Shown piece after piece: positions 46,439 through 57,896 of a stretch of DNA of 64,000 bases; position 1 is the stretch's first letter, and each line of letters opens with the position of its first letter. The stretch spans positions 53,085,738 through 53,149,737 of the forward strand of contig CM054115.1 of NCBI GenBank assembly GCA_028673005.1, read 5' to 3'. The position numbers were made by a program, and so were the translations under genes. Below the pieces are notes generated by a model. It was given only the letters and a program-made list of their open reading frames with translations, did not search any database and was not told the origin of the DNA. This stretch comes from Tanypteryx hageni. Taxonomy: Eukaryota > Arthropoda > Insecta > Odonata > Petaluridae.

Positions 46439-46450
<12 letters not shown>
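45704..46450 (+). repeat. PLE 3' direct repeat, copy 2
   Basis: This is the second copy of the 747-bp repeat: codons 823-948 of the PLE ORF, stop at 46083-46085, and about 365 bases of 3' untranslated region ending at the (AT)n run. Confidence 0.9.
46256..46296 (+). ncRNA. Hammerhead-like motif in PLE repeat copy 2
   Basis: Identical to 42965-43005, with CTGAAGA at 46264, stem II gggc/gccc and GATAAGC. Two copies bracket the full-length unit, which is the arrangement that would release a monomer RNA if the motif can cleave. Confidence 0.35.

Positions 46451-46483
<33 letters not shown>
46442..46483. repeat. (AT)n microsatellite at the PLE 3' boundary
   Basis: About 42 bases of alternating AT at the 3' end of the element. 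Confidence 0.95.
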
Positions 46484-46491
<8 letters not shown>

Positions 46492-48589
46492 GCAAACATC
46501 AATTTTAACTATTACGGGACTTAATAAGTTCTCTATAAAGAATGTTTTTAGATAATATGAGATAGTAATTCTGTAATTTTCCACTTTTGGAAAATTACAG
46601 TGTTATCATTTCATATTATGGAATTATTACACTAGATTATGCTTTCAGCAGTTGAGACAATACGTATATTTTTAGATATCATGAATTTTATCATGTACAA
46701 TATTAGGATAAAACGAGTATTCGCTTTGATAAATATGTTTCGTCATTTTATAAAGGTTCGTTATCATGGACTTTTACTGTGTATCAGGAGTCACCAAACC
46801 TTTACATACGAACTTTCAAATGCCTGATCAGGCTATATTTGTGATTTTTATTGTCTAATTTGCCATACGCATATATCAAAAGAATTACATTGCATCTATA
46901 CACTCGAAAATATTGTTATATGTCATCATTTATAACCTTACGCTGGAAATTATGCGAATATGCATGTCTTCAAGAAATTGATTAGGTACGAAAACAATGC
47001 GCGAATCGGATAGGGCACTCGGACCGTAGTTGGGGGACCTTTGCTGTATTTAATAAAATTCGAAATCCATAAAATGTTCATTTATTTACTGCACGTTTCA
47101 ATTGTTACCTCTTCCTCTCTATGTCATGCAAATACCCATACGTTTATTATGATAATAATATATAACGATGAAAAGGCAATGAAATTTAAAGCGACTTTAC
47201 GCGTTTCAGGCAACGGTGATGATGCATATTGCAATAACAGATGGCTGAACGCAGAGATCTCAGCGTACACATCAATCCCGGTGAAACAATGGAAGCTTCT
47301 TAACCGCACCACGCACATATCCTTTATTTTCGAATCAATGAAGTCAAACAAAAACAATTATATCGGCGATGTAGAATAACGAGCTGCTTCCAGCATCATC
47401 TCGACTTAATGGAAGAGTAATTTCGAACAACGCGTAGTAAATGAAGTCATGCCCGGATGTTGACTTATAAATATAAACTGCGCATCATTGACCAATTATG
47501 CCGAACGAATTTAGCCCCAATCTGAAGTTACTTCGCAGCGTGTAAATTTGGCATCGTGATGTTTAATCTGTCCTGAGATTTTTTTAAATTATTAATTTTA
47601 ATAAATGAAATAATAAATTATTAAATAACATTAATTATCCAATCGATATGTTCAAAGTTTTATTTGATTCTAGATTGGATTATAATAATTGCAACTAAAG
47701 TCTTGAATTTTAGTTAAAATTGCTTTTTTTATCAAATACATGCACATTAACTTGATAAAAATGAAATTGTTTCACACGTGTAGCTCAAATTCACGCAATA
47801 CTGACCATAATATGTCATTGAAAAGGAATTAGCTCACATTAACTTAGTTTAATCTTTCACATATGGAGATTTTTGGGATATATTCCTAACACCACAATAT
47901 TTTTTTTATTCACACGACCTGGATAACTTCATAATCTATCAAAACTACGTTTTAAAAATTATTTCAAGTATGATGAATAATGCAATGTTTTAAAAAAACT
48001 AGATTTTTTTATCCTGCTTCGTTGGCACCCGCCTGGCATCTTTTTCTTGGATAACCATAATGACGCACGCGCTTAACTCACCTTGAGTTTTTTAAAACAG
48101 CTGGAATTTAGAGATGACAGTTTTGTTATGAAGTCCATCAAGTTGCTTGGCGCGCTGTTCTCCCATGGGAGTTGCTAGGAATTTTTTCAACCCGAGTGGA
48201 AGCAACGATTTTTATTGACCCGTTGCTTCCTAATCCCTATTATATTTAGATTTTTGAAAATGCCTAAAATATATTTCAAGATATTCCTGAAAATTACCTG
48301 ATTGACACCTTAACCCAAAGTACTACTGACACCTTGCAAGGATTAAATATCATCAGAATCTAATAAAGTAAAACACGCTCTACTTGCGCCACTCGTGGAT
48401 AAACAACTAGAGTGAACTTAAGGGAAGTTCATAATTAACTTGATTACTTCTTGACTTGAACTTGGGTATACATGGTGGCTGAATCGATTTAAATAAAATT
48501 ATACAGCAGAGTCAAAGATTTAAAACAGCAGTAAAATTTTGCGATAGGGAAGCACTTAAATATAAAAAAATTGAAAAAAGTATTTCCAT
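46484..48589. other. No recognisable feature
   Basis: AT-rich DNA. A short inverted repeat ttttccacttttggaaaa lies at about 46577-46594. The open frame at 47041-47379 (+) has no motif. No gene is supported. Confidence 0.45.
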
Positions 48590-48623
48590 TGGTATCTCCA
48601 ATGCCCACAACAAGGTCATGAAA

Positions 48624-48667
48624 AGCCAAATGCGCATTTCGGCATCAATTCAGTCCTCTTCAGTGGT
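48624..48667 (-). ncRNA. Hammerhead ribozyme-like core, minus strand
   Basis: Minus strand: CTGAAGA (48663-48657), a short stem II (gg...cc, weakly extendable), GAAA, then the palindromic stem III atgc/gcat, then T as H17. Stem I can form from cca upstream and tgg downstream. Same layout as the core at 18335-18378. Confidence 0.45.
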
Positions 48668-48728
48668 AATTCATCAAAAGTACATTCTAAAAAGAACACG
48701 TGTGTCAGTATTTTGTCGTTTTCATGCT

Positions 48729-48770
48729 TGTGCTGAAGACAGCTGCATTGTAGAAAAATGCGCATCTAGT
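48729..48770 (+). ncRNA. Hammerhead-like core, plus strand, degenerate
   Basis: CTGAAGA (48733-48739), stem II ctgc/gtag with an att loop, then GAAAAATGCGCATCTAG: extra A residues disturb the GAAA spacing. Opposite strand and inverted relative to the core at 48624-48667. Confidence 0.3.
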
Positions 48771-48930
48771 TTTTCATAACCTTTTTGAGGCTATTGTAGA
48801 TACCTGAGATAAGTGCTTTTTCAATTTTTTATATTTGAGTATTTATTATTTAATTTGTTGTTGTTTTCAGCCGAGAGGCGAGCTCAATAATTCTCTAGTG
48901 AATTACTGCCTCAGTTGACGGATCATGCTT

Positions 48931-49295
48931 TTGAAGTTATTGAAACATATTCAAGAGAAACAATGAGTGGTAAAGAGGCTGATTATTTGATTTCGAGAAA
49001 AATATAAAATTCGAGCTGCCATTCCTCAGTGGAAATCAAGTACATATGAAGAAAGTGATCAATAAAAATGGTGGTCACATTCCGAATGTTCTAATAACGT
49101 TTGTTTTTTCCCTGTAAATTTTAATATCTCAATATGGAACGCCATTGTTTCGAATATAAATTTTAAAAAGCTGTAATTAAACTATTTGAAAATCTCCTGT
49201 GGTTTAATGGTATACATTTTTATTCAATATTAAAATGTTAACGGCGCAGCAGGTATTCAAAAAGGACGCGTTTTACCGCGACACCCATGATATAT
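48931..49295. other. No recognisable feature
   Basis: AT-rich spacer between two repeats; nothing supported. Confidence 0.4.
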
Positions 49296-49692
49296 GTATA
49301 CTAGCTGTGCCCCGGCGTTGCTCGGGTGCGATTCGGGATTGCACCCACACCTCTTTCACTCACCCCTCTTCCCGCCCACCCCTCTTTCACTCACACCTCC
49401 CACCGCCCGCCCCTTTTTCACTCACCCCTCCCACCGCCCGCCTCTCTTTCACTCCCCCCTCCCACCGCCCGCCGAACGTAATAAAGTAGCGTAGGAAAAT
49501 GGGTGTTCGCGGAAAAATCGCCATATCTTAGAAACGGCTTAAGTTAGAAGAATAAAATTAGACCTAAAACCTCTTTGAGATTTTGCTTAATCTTTCAGGG
49601 AATGTTTTGTGAAAATCGGCCCAGTAGATTCGGAGATCTCGCGTTGCAAACTTTCAAACTCATCTATCATTAAGCCTTTTATATATATAGAT
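49296..49692 (+). repeat. 'actagctgtgccccggcgt' repeat with internal 31-bp minisatellite
   Basis: It begins actagctgtgccccggcgt and ends cttttatatatatagat, the two marks of a widespread insect dispersed repeat. The body includes gtgaaaatcggcccagtag. Between about 49345 and 49472 a 31-bp unit (ttcactcacccctcccaccg + cccgc + lead) is repeated about three to four times; this tandem part is probably local expansion. Another copy lies at 24518-25236 in reverse. No coding. Confidence 0.6.
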
Positions 49693-49985
49693 AAATGCAT
49701 GTATATATGTGTGTGTGTTTGTTTCTGTGATACATATTCCTGCAAGAACCATTTATATATTTTTACAAATGCAACTTTTCCGTTGGAAATTGGCGTCTGT
49801 AACACAACCAGAATATAACTTTATCATGACGCAAAGAAAAATGAGGACGCGAGAGGAAAGCCAATCGTCCTAATGGATTCTTTACAACGAAAGTTTTCGC
49901 TAAAGGAAACAGAATTTCGCGAAAGCAAGCGAGCACTCGGATGGAAACTGTGAAACATACTACGTTCGGTCAAGTCCCGAGGGAT
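49693..49985. other. No recognisable feature
   Basis: A short (GT)n stretch lies at about 49706-49718. Nothing else. Confidence 0.4.
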
Positions 49986-50348
49986 GATTGCACGCGCGCA
50001 AGAAAACCGTTTTGCGAAAACTAAGCAGGGGAATTATTTTGGAGAATCTGACGAAGGTGAGGGCGAAGGAGGAAAATGGTAAGAGCGGTGGAATGGGAGA
50101 AGTGAATAAAAGTAGGGAAAGGAGAGGGAGAAGGAGTGTGATGTGGGGGAGAAACTCGCAAGCAAATGCGAGAGGGAGAGAGATCCCGGGTTGGATGTAA
50201 GTAGAGAACAGAAAGAAGATGGAAAAAATGTGAAAAGAGAAGGGGGAAGCAAAGAGATGAGGGACATAGAAGAGGAGGAAAAGGAGGAGGTAGAAAGAGA
50301 ATAGAGGTAGGGGAGGAAGAAGAAGGAGAAAAAAGAAGAGAGAGGGGA
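49986..50348. repeat. Polypurine-rich tract
   Basis: Irregular gga/gaga/gaaa units on the plus strand. It ends at a hAT-like motif. Confidence 0.75.
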
Positions 50349-50400
50349 GGGCGGATCCAGGCTTCATTATTGGGGAGGAGGGTTTAATCAAGGATGAAAT
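50349..50400 (+). mobile_element. Truncated hAT-like terminus 'ggcggatccagg'
   Basis: agggcggatccaggcttcat resembles the cagtggcggattcagg terminus at 28141 but lacks the leading CAGT. Opposite orientation to 28141 relative to the neighbouring purine tract. Confidence 0.3.
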
Positions 50401-50570
50401 ATTAAACTATGTGAACATATATATCTTCAAAAGCATACAGCTTTAGCAATATCAAAATAAAATAGGTAACATTTTGCGCAAAAAATACAGTAAAAATATA
50501 ATTTCTTCGATATATTATTTTTTATTATTATTTTTTCGGTGTTCTGAAATATTGGTGAGGGTGATTAATT
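50401..50570. other. AT-rich spacer
   Basis: Nothing recognised. Confidence 0.4.
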
Positions 50571-51230
50571 AACCCATTTAGCCTCCTTAGAGCGAGGAAG
50601 AGGAGGAATAATCAGGCCAGGAGGAAGAGGGGAAAAAGAAGTAAAGAGGGTAAGGAAAGAAAGGAAATAAGGGATATATAAGATAAAGGGCATGGATGAG
50701 AAAAGAGAAAACAAAGAAGTGAGGGTAGAGGTAGATGTGAGTAGAAGGTGAGGTAAAGTGCGATTGTAGAAGGACGACAGAAGGGGAGAAAGAATTAAAA
50801 TGTATAGGAAAAAGATCAATGAAAAAGATAAAATGAAGGAAAGGGATATTATGAAATTCGAAAGAGAGGGGGCAGGTAAAGTAGGACTAAAGCAGGAAAG
50901 GATAAAGTAGGGCAAAAGGGGATTAAGGGAGGAGAGAAGTGAGTGAAGGTGTACAGGAGGAGGAGGGGAAAGAGATGGAGGACTACGGGAAGAGGGGTGA
51001 GGGAAGAGTGGGAGGGCAAGGTGGGATCGGAAAACACAGAGGAGAAGAGGGGAGAAGATATGGTAATGCGGAATTTTTTGGCAGAAAGAGAGAGAAGTTA
51101 GAATGGAGAGGAGAGCAGGCAAGATATTAGAGAGCGAGCGGTAGGAAGGGAGAAAGAATGGAGAGAGAGAGAGGGAGAAAATAAGGAGGCTGAAGGAAGA
51201 AGTTTACGAGAGGAAACACCAGCAGTTGGA
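50571..51230. repeat. Polypurine-rich tract
   Basis: About 650 bases rich in A and G on the plus strand with gga, gaga and aaag units. The 185-codon minus-strand frame is a Ser/Leu/Pro artefact of it. Confidence 0.8.
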
Positions 51231-51982
51231 GGAGTGTGAGGCTTCCGTAAGTGGGAGAGGATCGCATTCTGTGTGTATCCTATTCTTATATACTCCCAAC
51301 ACCGCTAAAGAAAAACCTCCTCTCACGCCCTCTTCCGTTGCGCGGTCCCGTAGCAACACCACGCCGCCGCCACCACATCTCCCTCCGAGCGCCTTCGCGT
51401 CAACTTCATAAACCGCGAGCTATTTTTAATTTCGATAGGAGGAGGAGAAGGGTAGCGCGCGTGAATTTTTAATGCTCGTGATGTTCGTGCGGAAGGGGTG
51501 GGAAATAAAAAAGTAATGGGAGAGATTAGGAGGGGATGCAAGGAGGAGGTGGAGGAGGGCGTGGCGAATGGATGGAAGAGGTATATAGTAAGGCGGTGGC
51601 GGTTTCTAGGGACGTTACGCGCCTTCGGAAGAGTTCTTTCGCCTCATTTCGTGCCTCAAGAGGGGAGGGGGAGAGAGAGATAAAACGAGAAGAGTTTTTT
51701 CCTAAATATTTACACTCGCTCCCTCTCCCGAACGAACATCTTCGGACGTAAATTTAGAAAGAAATTGCGTCAAACGATCGCCTTGAAAAGTTAACGAGAA
51801 TTAAAACGTCGGAAAATGTTTAATGTGTTTTCTCTCACCTCATCACGTCCGACGGTGGTCGATGTATTTGTTTTTTTTTGTCAGATCTGTTTATTCCGTA
51901 GTGGCGTCTAGATGCACTATAGGAAAAGAAAGAAATGTTTTCTTTTTACTACATCAAGTTGCCTGATCGCTTTATCAAATAA
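51231..51982. other. GC-richer segment, no gene called
   Basis: Contains an interrupted CCG/CCA-rich part (about 51350-51400) and ordinary sequence. Four overlapping short frames on both strands have no motif. A CpG-containing regulatory region is possible but unsupported. Confidence 0.35.
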
Positions 51983-52515
51983 ACTGATGTGGGCAACACA
52001 TGACTTTCTCCATATTTATATGGCAAATTACATGTTGTTAGCTCTGGGACCGTTGTCAATATTTACTTCCGGTTGACAATTAAGAAAAAAAAGGAGCGTT
52101 ACTAAGACGTAACTAAGCGGCAATTGTTAACAATAGTCTTCGGTAGGTGGCGTGGTGGTGGCAGCTAAAAAATATAAGATATCTCTTAAACAATGCATTA
52201 TATGGAAAAATGTATCAAACAAAGGTTGTAGAAAATTACATTTTCTACAAATTTTTTTCCGTTACATTTTTACATTTATCAAATATTAAAGCAAATATTT
52301 CAAAATAACGGATAAGTGACAAGAGTAAACACCCTCTTCCGGTCGACCGATTTTTACCAAAAACTAATCAGATCTTATAACTTTTATAAAAATGTTAAAT
52401 ATAAAATTTTGCATTGATCTGATTAATAGTTTTTGAGTTAGATCGCCCACAAAAATCTATCACATACAGACAGACAGACACACAGACATCATCGAGAAAA
52501 TCGTCAAAACGTGTC
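51983..52515 (-). repeat. 'tactttctc' dispersed repeat, copy 3, truncated by mariner
   Basis: Reverse complement of 578-1209, starting actgatgtgggcaacacatg. It follows copy 1 closely through the tctgtctg block and then stops at aaaacgtgt, where the mariner remnant begins. The left hairpin end is missing. Confidence 0.75.
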
Positions 52516-53510
52516 AATTTACTTTTGGGTAGGACTATTCAAGAGTGGCCGGCAGAGTCTTGAAGATGACTCTGAGACTAGCAGGCCTTTGACTGCTGTT
52601 AATGAATAAAATATCGGGGCAGTTGAAAAATCGGTGTTGGAAGATCAAGAGATCTCTGGAACTATCGGCATTGGTCTTGACTTTCTATTCATGAGATCCT
52701 ACGCAATCACTTGGGCATGAGCAAAGTTTCTGCCATATGGGTACCTAGGCTGTTGGGGCCTGACCAAAAGATCAACCATATAGAGACATATCACCAGCTG
52801 CTGGGGCTAGGAAGCAATTATGGTGAAAACGTTTTGCAACGAATATTAAGCACAAATGAATCTAGGCTCCTTACTTCAATCTTGAGACCAAAACTCGATC
52901 AATGGAATTGGAGCAGTCTACTAATAGACCTCCACTCAAAGCACGCTCTACTCCTTCTGTTGTTAAGGTTATGATCATTGTTTTCTGAGACAGTGAAGGG
53001 ATTATTCACATCGAATGCCTTCCTAAAGGAGAATGTTAATTCAGCGTACTATTCAGGGCTATTAAAGGGTTCTGTATGGCAAGCACTGATTCAAAAACGG
53101 CCATAAAAGCTTCACCTACGACATCTGCTGCAGCAGGACAATGCCAGGCCTCACGCTGACAGGCTTTCTATGGATACCATAGATCTTTGTAGGGAGTTGG
53201 TTCCTCATCCACCCTACTCTCTCGACCTAGCACCCAGTGACGTCCATCTGTTCTCAGAATTGAAGAAACCACTCCGGGGAATAAGATTTTCTTCCTTAAA
53301 AGAGCTGAAATCGGCAGTAAATATCTGGATCAAAACACTCCAAAATAGTTCTTTAATAATGGATTGCAAAAGCTAATTTCTCGTTGCGAATAGTGTATTA
53401 AACTAAGAGGCAACTATGTTGAACAACTAAGGTTAAATTATGAAGAATAAATCTTTTACTTCATCTTTCTTGAAAAATTCCTAGAACTTTTCAAATAACC
53501 CTCGTACTTG
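52516..53510 (+). pseudogene. mariner transposase, decayed
   Basis: Frame-shifted remnants run in mariner order: HEILRNHLGMSK (helix-turn-helix region), QRILSTNESR where the first catalytic Asp of the DES motif reads Asn, VIIVFW/DSEGIIHIECLPKG (second catalytic segment), RHLLQQDNARPH, and VPHPPYSLDLAPSDVHLF (third catalytic Asp of the D34D motif; about 53203-53260), then LKELKSAVNIWI. Several stops and frameshifts break it. The 5' part and left inverted repeat are missing because it abuts the 'tactttctc' repeat; a possible right end is near 53510. Inactive. Confidence 0.85.
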
Positions 53511-54892
53511 AATTTTTGTACATTTTCAATATTTATGCTATAATACGCTTGTGTTTTACAAATCGAATTCCATTCGTGAAAGAAATTTTCCTTAAAACAA
53601 ATGGTAGCAGACTCGTGATGCTATTCCTTGTAAGGACAATGTAATGATGTCTAACACATAACGCAAAATAGTTTAACGTAATGTGTAATTCAGAGAATAT
53701 ATTATCATTTAGTATTACTTGCAGCTTAATTTACAGTTGCAATAATTAATCATATTCTCTATTTATCATCGATTTTCCGCCACGCTCCTATGAAATTACA
53801 ATATAAATGCAATACATTAACTCCGACCAATTTCATAACAGGATAAATAATATTTCACGGCGCCTGTCGACTACATCATTAAAGCGGATTTCTAAGAGAG
53901 TAAATTGAGATACAACCGTCCTTTCACGAAGTAACACGCAGTGAAGGTTTAACTTCTGATTTTTCTCGAGTGGTACCGCACTTCTCCTTTAATTTGAAGC
54001 TTTAATGTTCCTCCTACTCCCATCCTCCTCCCACTCCGCTATCTTGTCACCAGACTCTGGTCCTCTTAGTTGGCCGCTTGGAAGTGTTGCCAGGATCAAA
54101 AAGTAATCCCTTCGAGAAAACCCTATCACACCGTTTCCAATGGCGACCGCCTCTCCGTCCCTTTTTTCGCTTCTCCCTCTCTCCCTATAGTTTTCTCACG
54201 ACTTCCTTTCTCTCTCTTTTCCAAGCCTCACTTTTCCCATCTCTGCCTCGATTATCACATCCCGTTACTGTTTTCGACTTCTTTCTTCCTCTCCCCGCGT
54301 GTTCTAGGAAGAAATAACGACTGTTTTAATCTTTACGTCTATCCGTCGGTAAGCAGTTATCACAAGCATGATCGACGGACACATTCAGACGAAGGTCAGT
54401 TTTTAAGATTCGAAAGGAAGTAGAAAACAAAAAACGGAAAACGAGCGGACCATACGACTCAACCACGGCTGCTATTATACCGCAAATAAAATTTTGAATT
54501 TCGACTGCCAAGACACGTGACCGAATTGCATGTACAGAAATCATAAGTTATTCAATCAGATGTTAGCGCGTTTGTATTTCGTCAATTTACGAGGACTGCC
54601 ACCTTTAGGGATACAAAACCTTTATTTTCAAATGCAAAATGTGACTACGTTTATAATGCCCTTATAATGCTGTATTCACAATGTTCAATTTCGGCTGCTA
54701 GAACTCGTGATGGAATTACAAAAAATTTTTATTTTAGAAATTTTCAGTAATTCGATCAGATGTCGGCACGTTTGTGTTCGGTCGATATTTCAGAGCTTTC
54801 ATTTTCAAAGGAAATAAAATTTTAATTTCAAATGTAGCTACTTTTACGATGTGCATTATTCCATGTTTTGTTTTAGCGCTTTCCCTTTAAAC
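53511..54892. other. No recognisable gene
   Basis: Ordinary AT-rich DNA. A frame at 54070-54423 (+) lies in a pyrimidine-rich patch and has no motif. Two loosely similar stretches (about 54480-54580 and 54685-54790: atttcgactgccaagac/atttcggctgctagaac, attcaatcagatgttagcgcgtttg/attcgatcagatgtcggcacgtttg) form a degenerate duplication of about 205 bp. Confidence 0.45.
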
Positions 54893-56880
54893 CAGGCCTG
54901 TCCAACCTTTTAAGGTTAGCGGGAAACTTCAACTAAAACATTTCAAGGCACGGGTAACATACCTTGTATTTATTCATATCAATATATTAATATTGTTATA
55001 AAATAAAATGTACCTAAATCTATGACTATTACTACGGAAAGCGAATTATTTTATTTTTTAGAATCCTTAAGTGAAATTTGACGTTAAAGTTTGTCAGATG
55101 ACTTGGTGTGTGAAGGAACATATTTCGTCAAAGCAATTCTCATTCTGTCACTGCAACGGTTGTACGTAGGAATTGATCTGCAACCTGATTCAATAATTTA
55201 CATCGTTATAAATAGCTACTTCTTACATATATAGGATATATGATATAGGATATATACAGGATCATGAGATGCAATACCTGTATACCGAATACCAGTATCC
55301 CGGAATACCGGTCAGTTTTTCACTGGCGAAATACCGTAATACCGTTATATTTAATGCCGGTATTTCGGTATTAAAGGATATAAAATTTTGCAACCAATTA
55401 CCAGGATACACAATTCACCATCGCTATAAAATATGACCGAATGCGCATATGAACACACTAATAATGTGAAAATCGAAAATAGAGTTCAACAATGACGATC
55501 CAATTTAAAAGTTCAAACTAGGATAACATTTGTCTATGTTTACATTACTGCTACACGTTTTAATTCTGTTATTGAGATTAGTTAATTTCTTTTTTGTGAG
55601 ACTGTGCAAGTGCTTCGTCGGGATTAAAATTGTGCGATACGTATTTGAAAAGCCAAGGTAAATATGAAGTTATGATATTAAAATATAAATTATATATGTT
55701 GTTATCATTTCAAACGAACTGGCCTAGCCATCTCATCTCTCGGGACGGCAAAGGTTGCCAGACGTTTCGATTTGTGCGAGATTGCCCCGTACGTTAGCAC
55801 AATGTCCCGTAATGATACTCGAATATCCCACCAAGAGCAGACTGGGGAATTTCGGCTTCAAAAAATCTCTATGGAATTTAGAGACGAGCTGTATTTCGGT
55901 TAGTAGACCAGAGGAGATGTTTATTTGACCATGGATGGTTCTCTCTCTCTCTCTCTCTCTCCAGACGAATTTCGTTTTCCAATTACTCAGCACTTCGCGA
56001 GAACCAGCAAGTTGGGGGGGGGGAGAAAGAATATTTCTAGGCATCCAGGGTTCTATTTGCTTTTCCGTCACCATTCATTCAAATAAATACAGTCAGAGAA
56101 AGAAAAGCGTCATTGTCTGAACGTATCTGAGGTCAGTTTATTAAAAGGTTTCTTCAAAGATATTTACGATGAGGCTGTCTAAGGAGAGTGTGTTCGGATT
56201 GCATGAGAAATATCCTTTAGAGATTTAAGTCTGAAGGAAACCTCCATCCAGTTCAAAGGAACCCGCATACCGATATTAAAAATCTAGCAACCCTGATGAC
56301 GGCCCTTTCAGTAACACAGAGTAGATTATCCCCAAGTCGTACGGAGAGAAGCTATCCAGTGTGACAGAATTATACTTCTGGTAAATATTTGTTCTACATT
56401 GTTGTAATTCATTTTCATGTAGAATTTTCTATATTCCATAATATACTATATATAAAAACTTATACTAAAACGGTTTTCGCTCGTGTGCCTCAGTAAAACT
56501 ATTTTGGTATCAAAATTGCAATTTTCATCTAAAAAACTAAGTAAATGTTTAATACTTTTCATAATGATTTCAAAATTACAATTATAAATTAAATTACTAT
56601 TTCGAACAAACTACGATTTATATGATATTATATATATTTATGATAATATTTGTTTTATAGCGGTGCTATCCATTTCAATTTAGGATTCCCTTAATTTGAG
56701 GACGTCAATCGATCAATTTTCAATTGCCACCTTTGAAACAAGATTGAAAAGGTGTAGTACTCCATGTCGGAGTACACAGACTTTCCAAATGCGTTCTTTG
56801 AGATTTGATAATGTTCTCAATATTTTTCGCTCAGATGAGTATTTAACGAGAAGCAAGCGAGGTACGTTTTAAAATATAAA

Positions 56881-57640
56881 TAGGTCTTCATGTAAAGTAG
56901 TCGTAATATTGTCCGATTTAAACCAAAATTGGAATCGGAAAATTAATTTTAACAAAACTCCCCAATACCAACTTTCATCACAATATGTCAAGCGGTTCCC
57001 GAGTTGAAACAAAGGAACATTGTAAACTACATGTAAAGTGGTCGTAATTGTTGTCCGATTTAAACCAAAATTGGAATCGACCGATCAATTTTAGCAAAAC
57101 TTCCTAATACAACATTTCATCGAAATATGTCCTGCGGTTCCCGAGTAGAAACAAAGGAACATTGTAAACTACATGTAGGTCTTCATGTAAAGTGGTCGTA
57201 TTTGTTGTCCGATTTTAACAAAAATTGGAATCGACCGATCAATTTTAGCAAAACTTCCTAATACAACATTTCATCGAAATATGTCCTGCGGTTCCCGAGT
57301 AGAAACAAAGGAACATTGTAAACTACATGTAGGTCTTCATGTAAAGTGGTCGTATTTGTTGTCCGATTTTAACAAAAATTGGAATCGGTCGACCAATTTT
57401 AGCAAAACTCCTCAATACCAAATATCATCAAAATATGTGCAGTGGTTCCCGAGTTGAAACAAAGGAACTCTGTAGATCTTCATGTCAAGTGTTCATAATT
57501 TTTGTCAGATTTTGACCAAAATTGGAATCGGCGGGCAAATTTTAGCAAAACTCCTTAATACCAAATTTCATCATAATATGTCCAGCGGTTTTTGATTTTT
57601 ACATGCGGACGGACGGATGGGGAACGACCTCCCTTATATG
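56881..57640 (+). repeat. Five tandem units of about 150 bp
   Basis: Units start near 56881, 57031, 57177, 57331 and 57472, each carrying cttcatgtaaagtggtcgta, tggaatcg, caattttagcaaaact and cggttcccgagt-aaacaaaggaac. Units 2 to 4 are nearly identical while the outer two are diverged, so the middle was amplified most recently. The array is followed by cggacggacgg and a hairpin (tatgcgttc...gaacgcata, about 57638-57667). Confidence 0.85.
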
Positions 57641-57896
57641 CGTTCACTTCGTGCAAAGAACGCATAAAGAGGTAAATATGGAGTACAGAATTGTTAATTT
57701 TTCATTGGGACTATATTATTAATATAAAATTAGTTTTTAATTAGTTTTTATACTTTCACTTATTTATAACAAATACGTTTTTTTATTTTGGTGAAAGTAT
57801 ATGTATTATAGCTTATATTGTTGTATTAGGTATGGCCAATAATTTTTATAAATGCTTTATTATAGATAAACGTTTTTGTCATGAAAAACATTTATT

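Larger units (their letters stand above)
42413..46450 (+). mobile_element. Penelope-like element, partial tandem copy plus full-length copy
   Basis: The order is: a 5' partial copy (42413-43159: GIY-YIG codons plus 3' untranslated region), joined directly to a full-length copy (ORF 43239-46085 plus 3' untranslated region to 46450). The 747-bp direct repeats (42413-43159 and 45704-46450) are in register at a constant offset of 3291 with no indel, and I saw no mismatch. Partial tandem ('pLTR') structure is the hallmark of PLEs. Both sides abut (AT)n. Confidence 0.93.
48590..48930. repeat. Hammerhead-type dispersed repeat, copy 2, with inverted arms
   Basis: The left arm (about 48590-48645: ggtatctccaatgcccac, then tcatgaaaagcc and aaatgcgcatttcgg) is the inverse of the right arm (about 48752-48815: aaaaatgcgcatctag, ttcataacc, ttgtagatacctgag). 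Each arm has its own hammerhead-like core facing inward from opposite strands. Beyond the right arm the sequence continues as in 14940-15030 (ttttcagccgagaggcgagctcaat). Confidence 0.6.

Noticed and set aside
50565..51122. 185-codon minus-strand frame with apparent hydrophobic segments
   Set aside because: Leu/Ser/Pro-rich translation of a purine tract; membrane-like look is compositional.
54326..54544. Short minus-strand frame near a pyrimidine-rich patch as an exon
   Set aside because: No splice-site context or motif; sits in a degenerate duplicated stretch.
56283..56320. Hammerhead core from ctgatgacggccc
   Set aside because: No GAAA at the right distance and no pairing partner.
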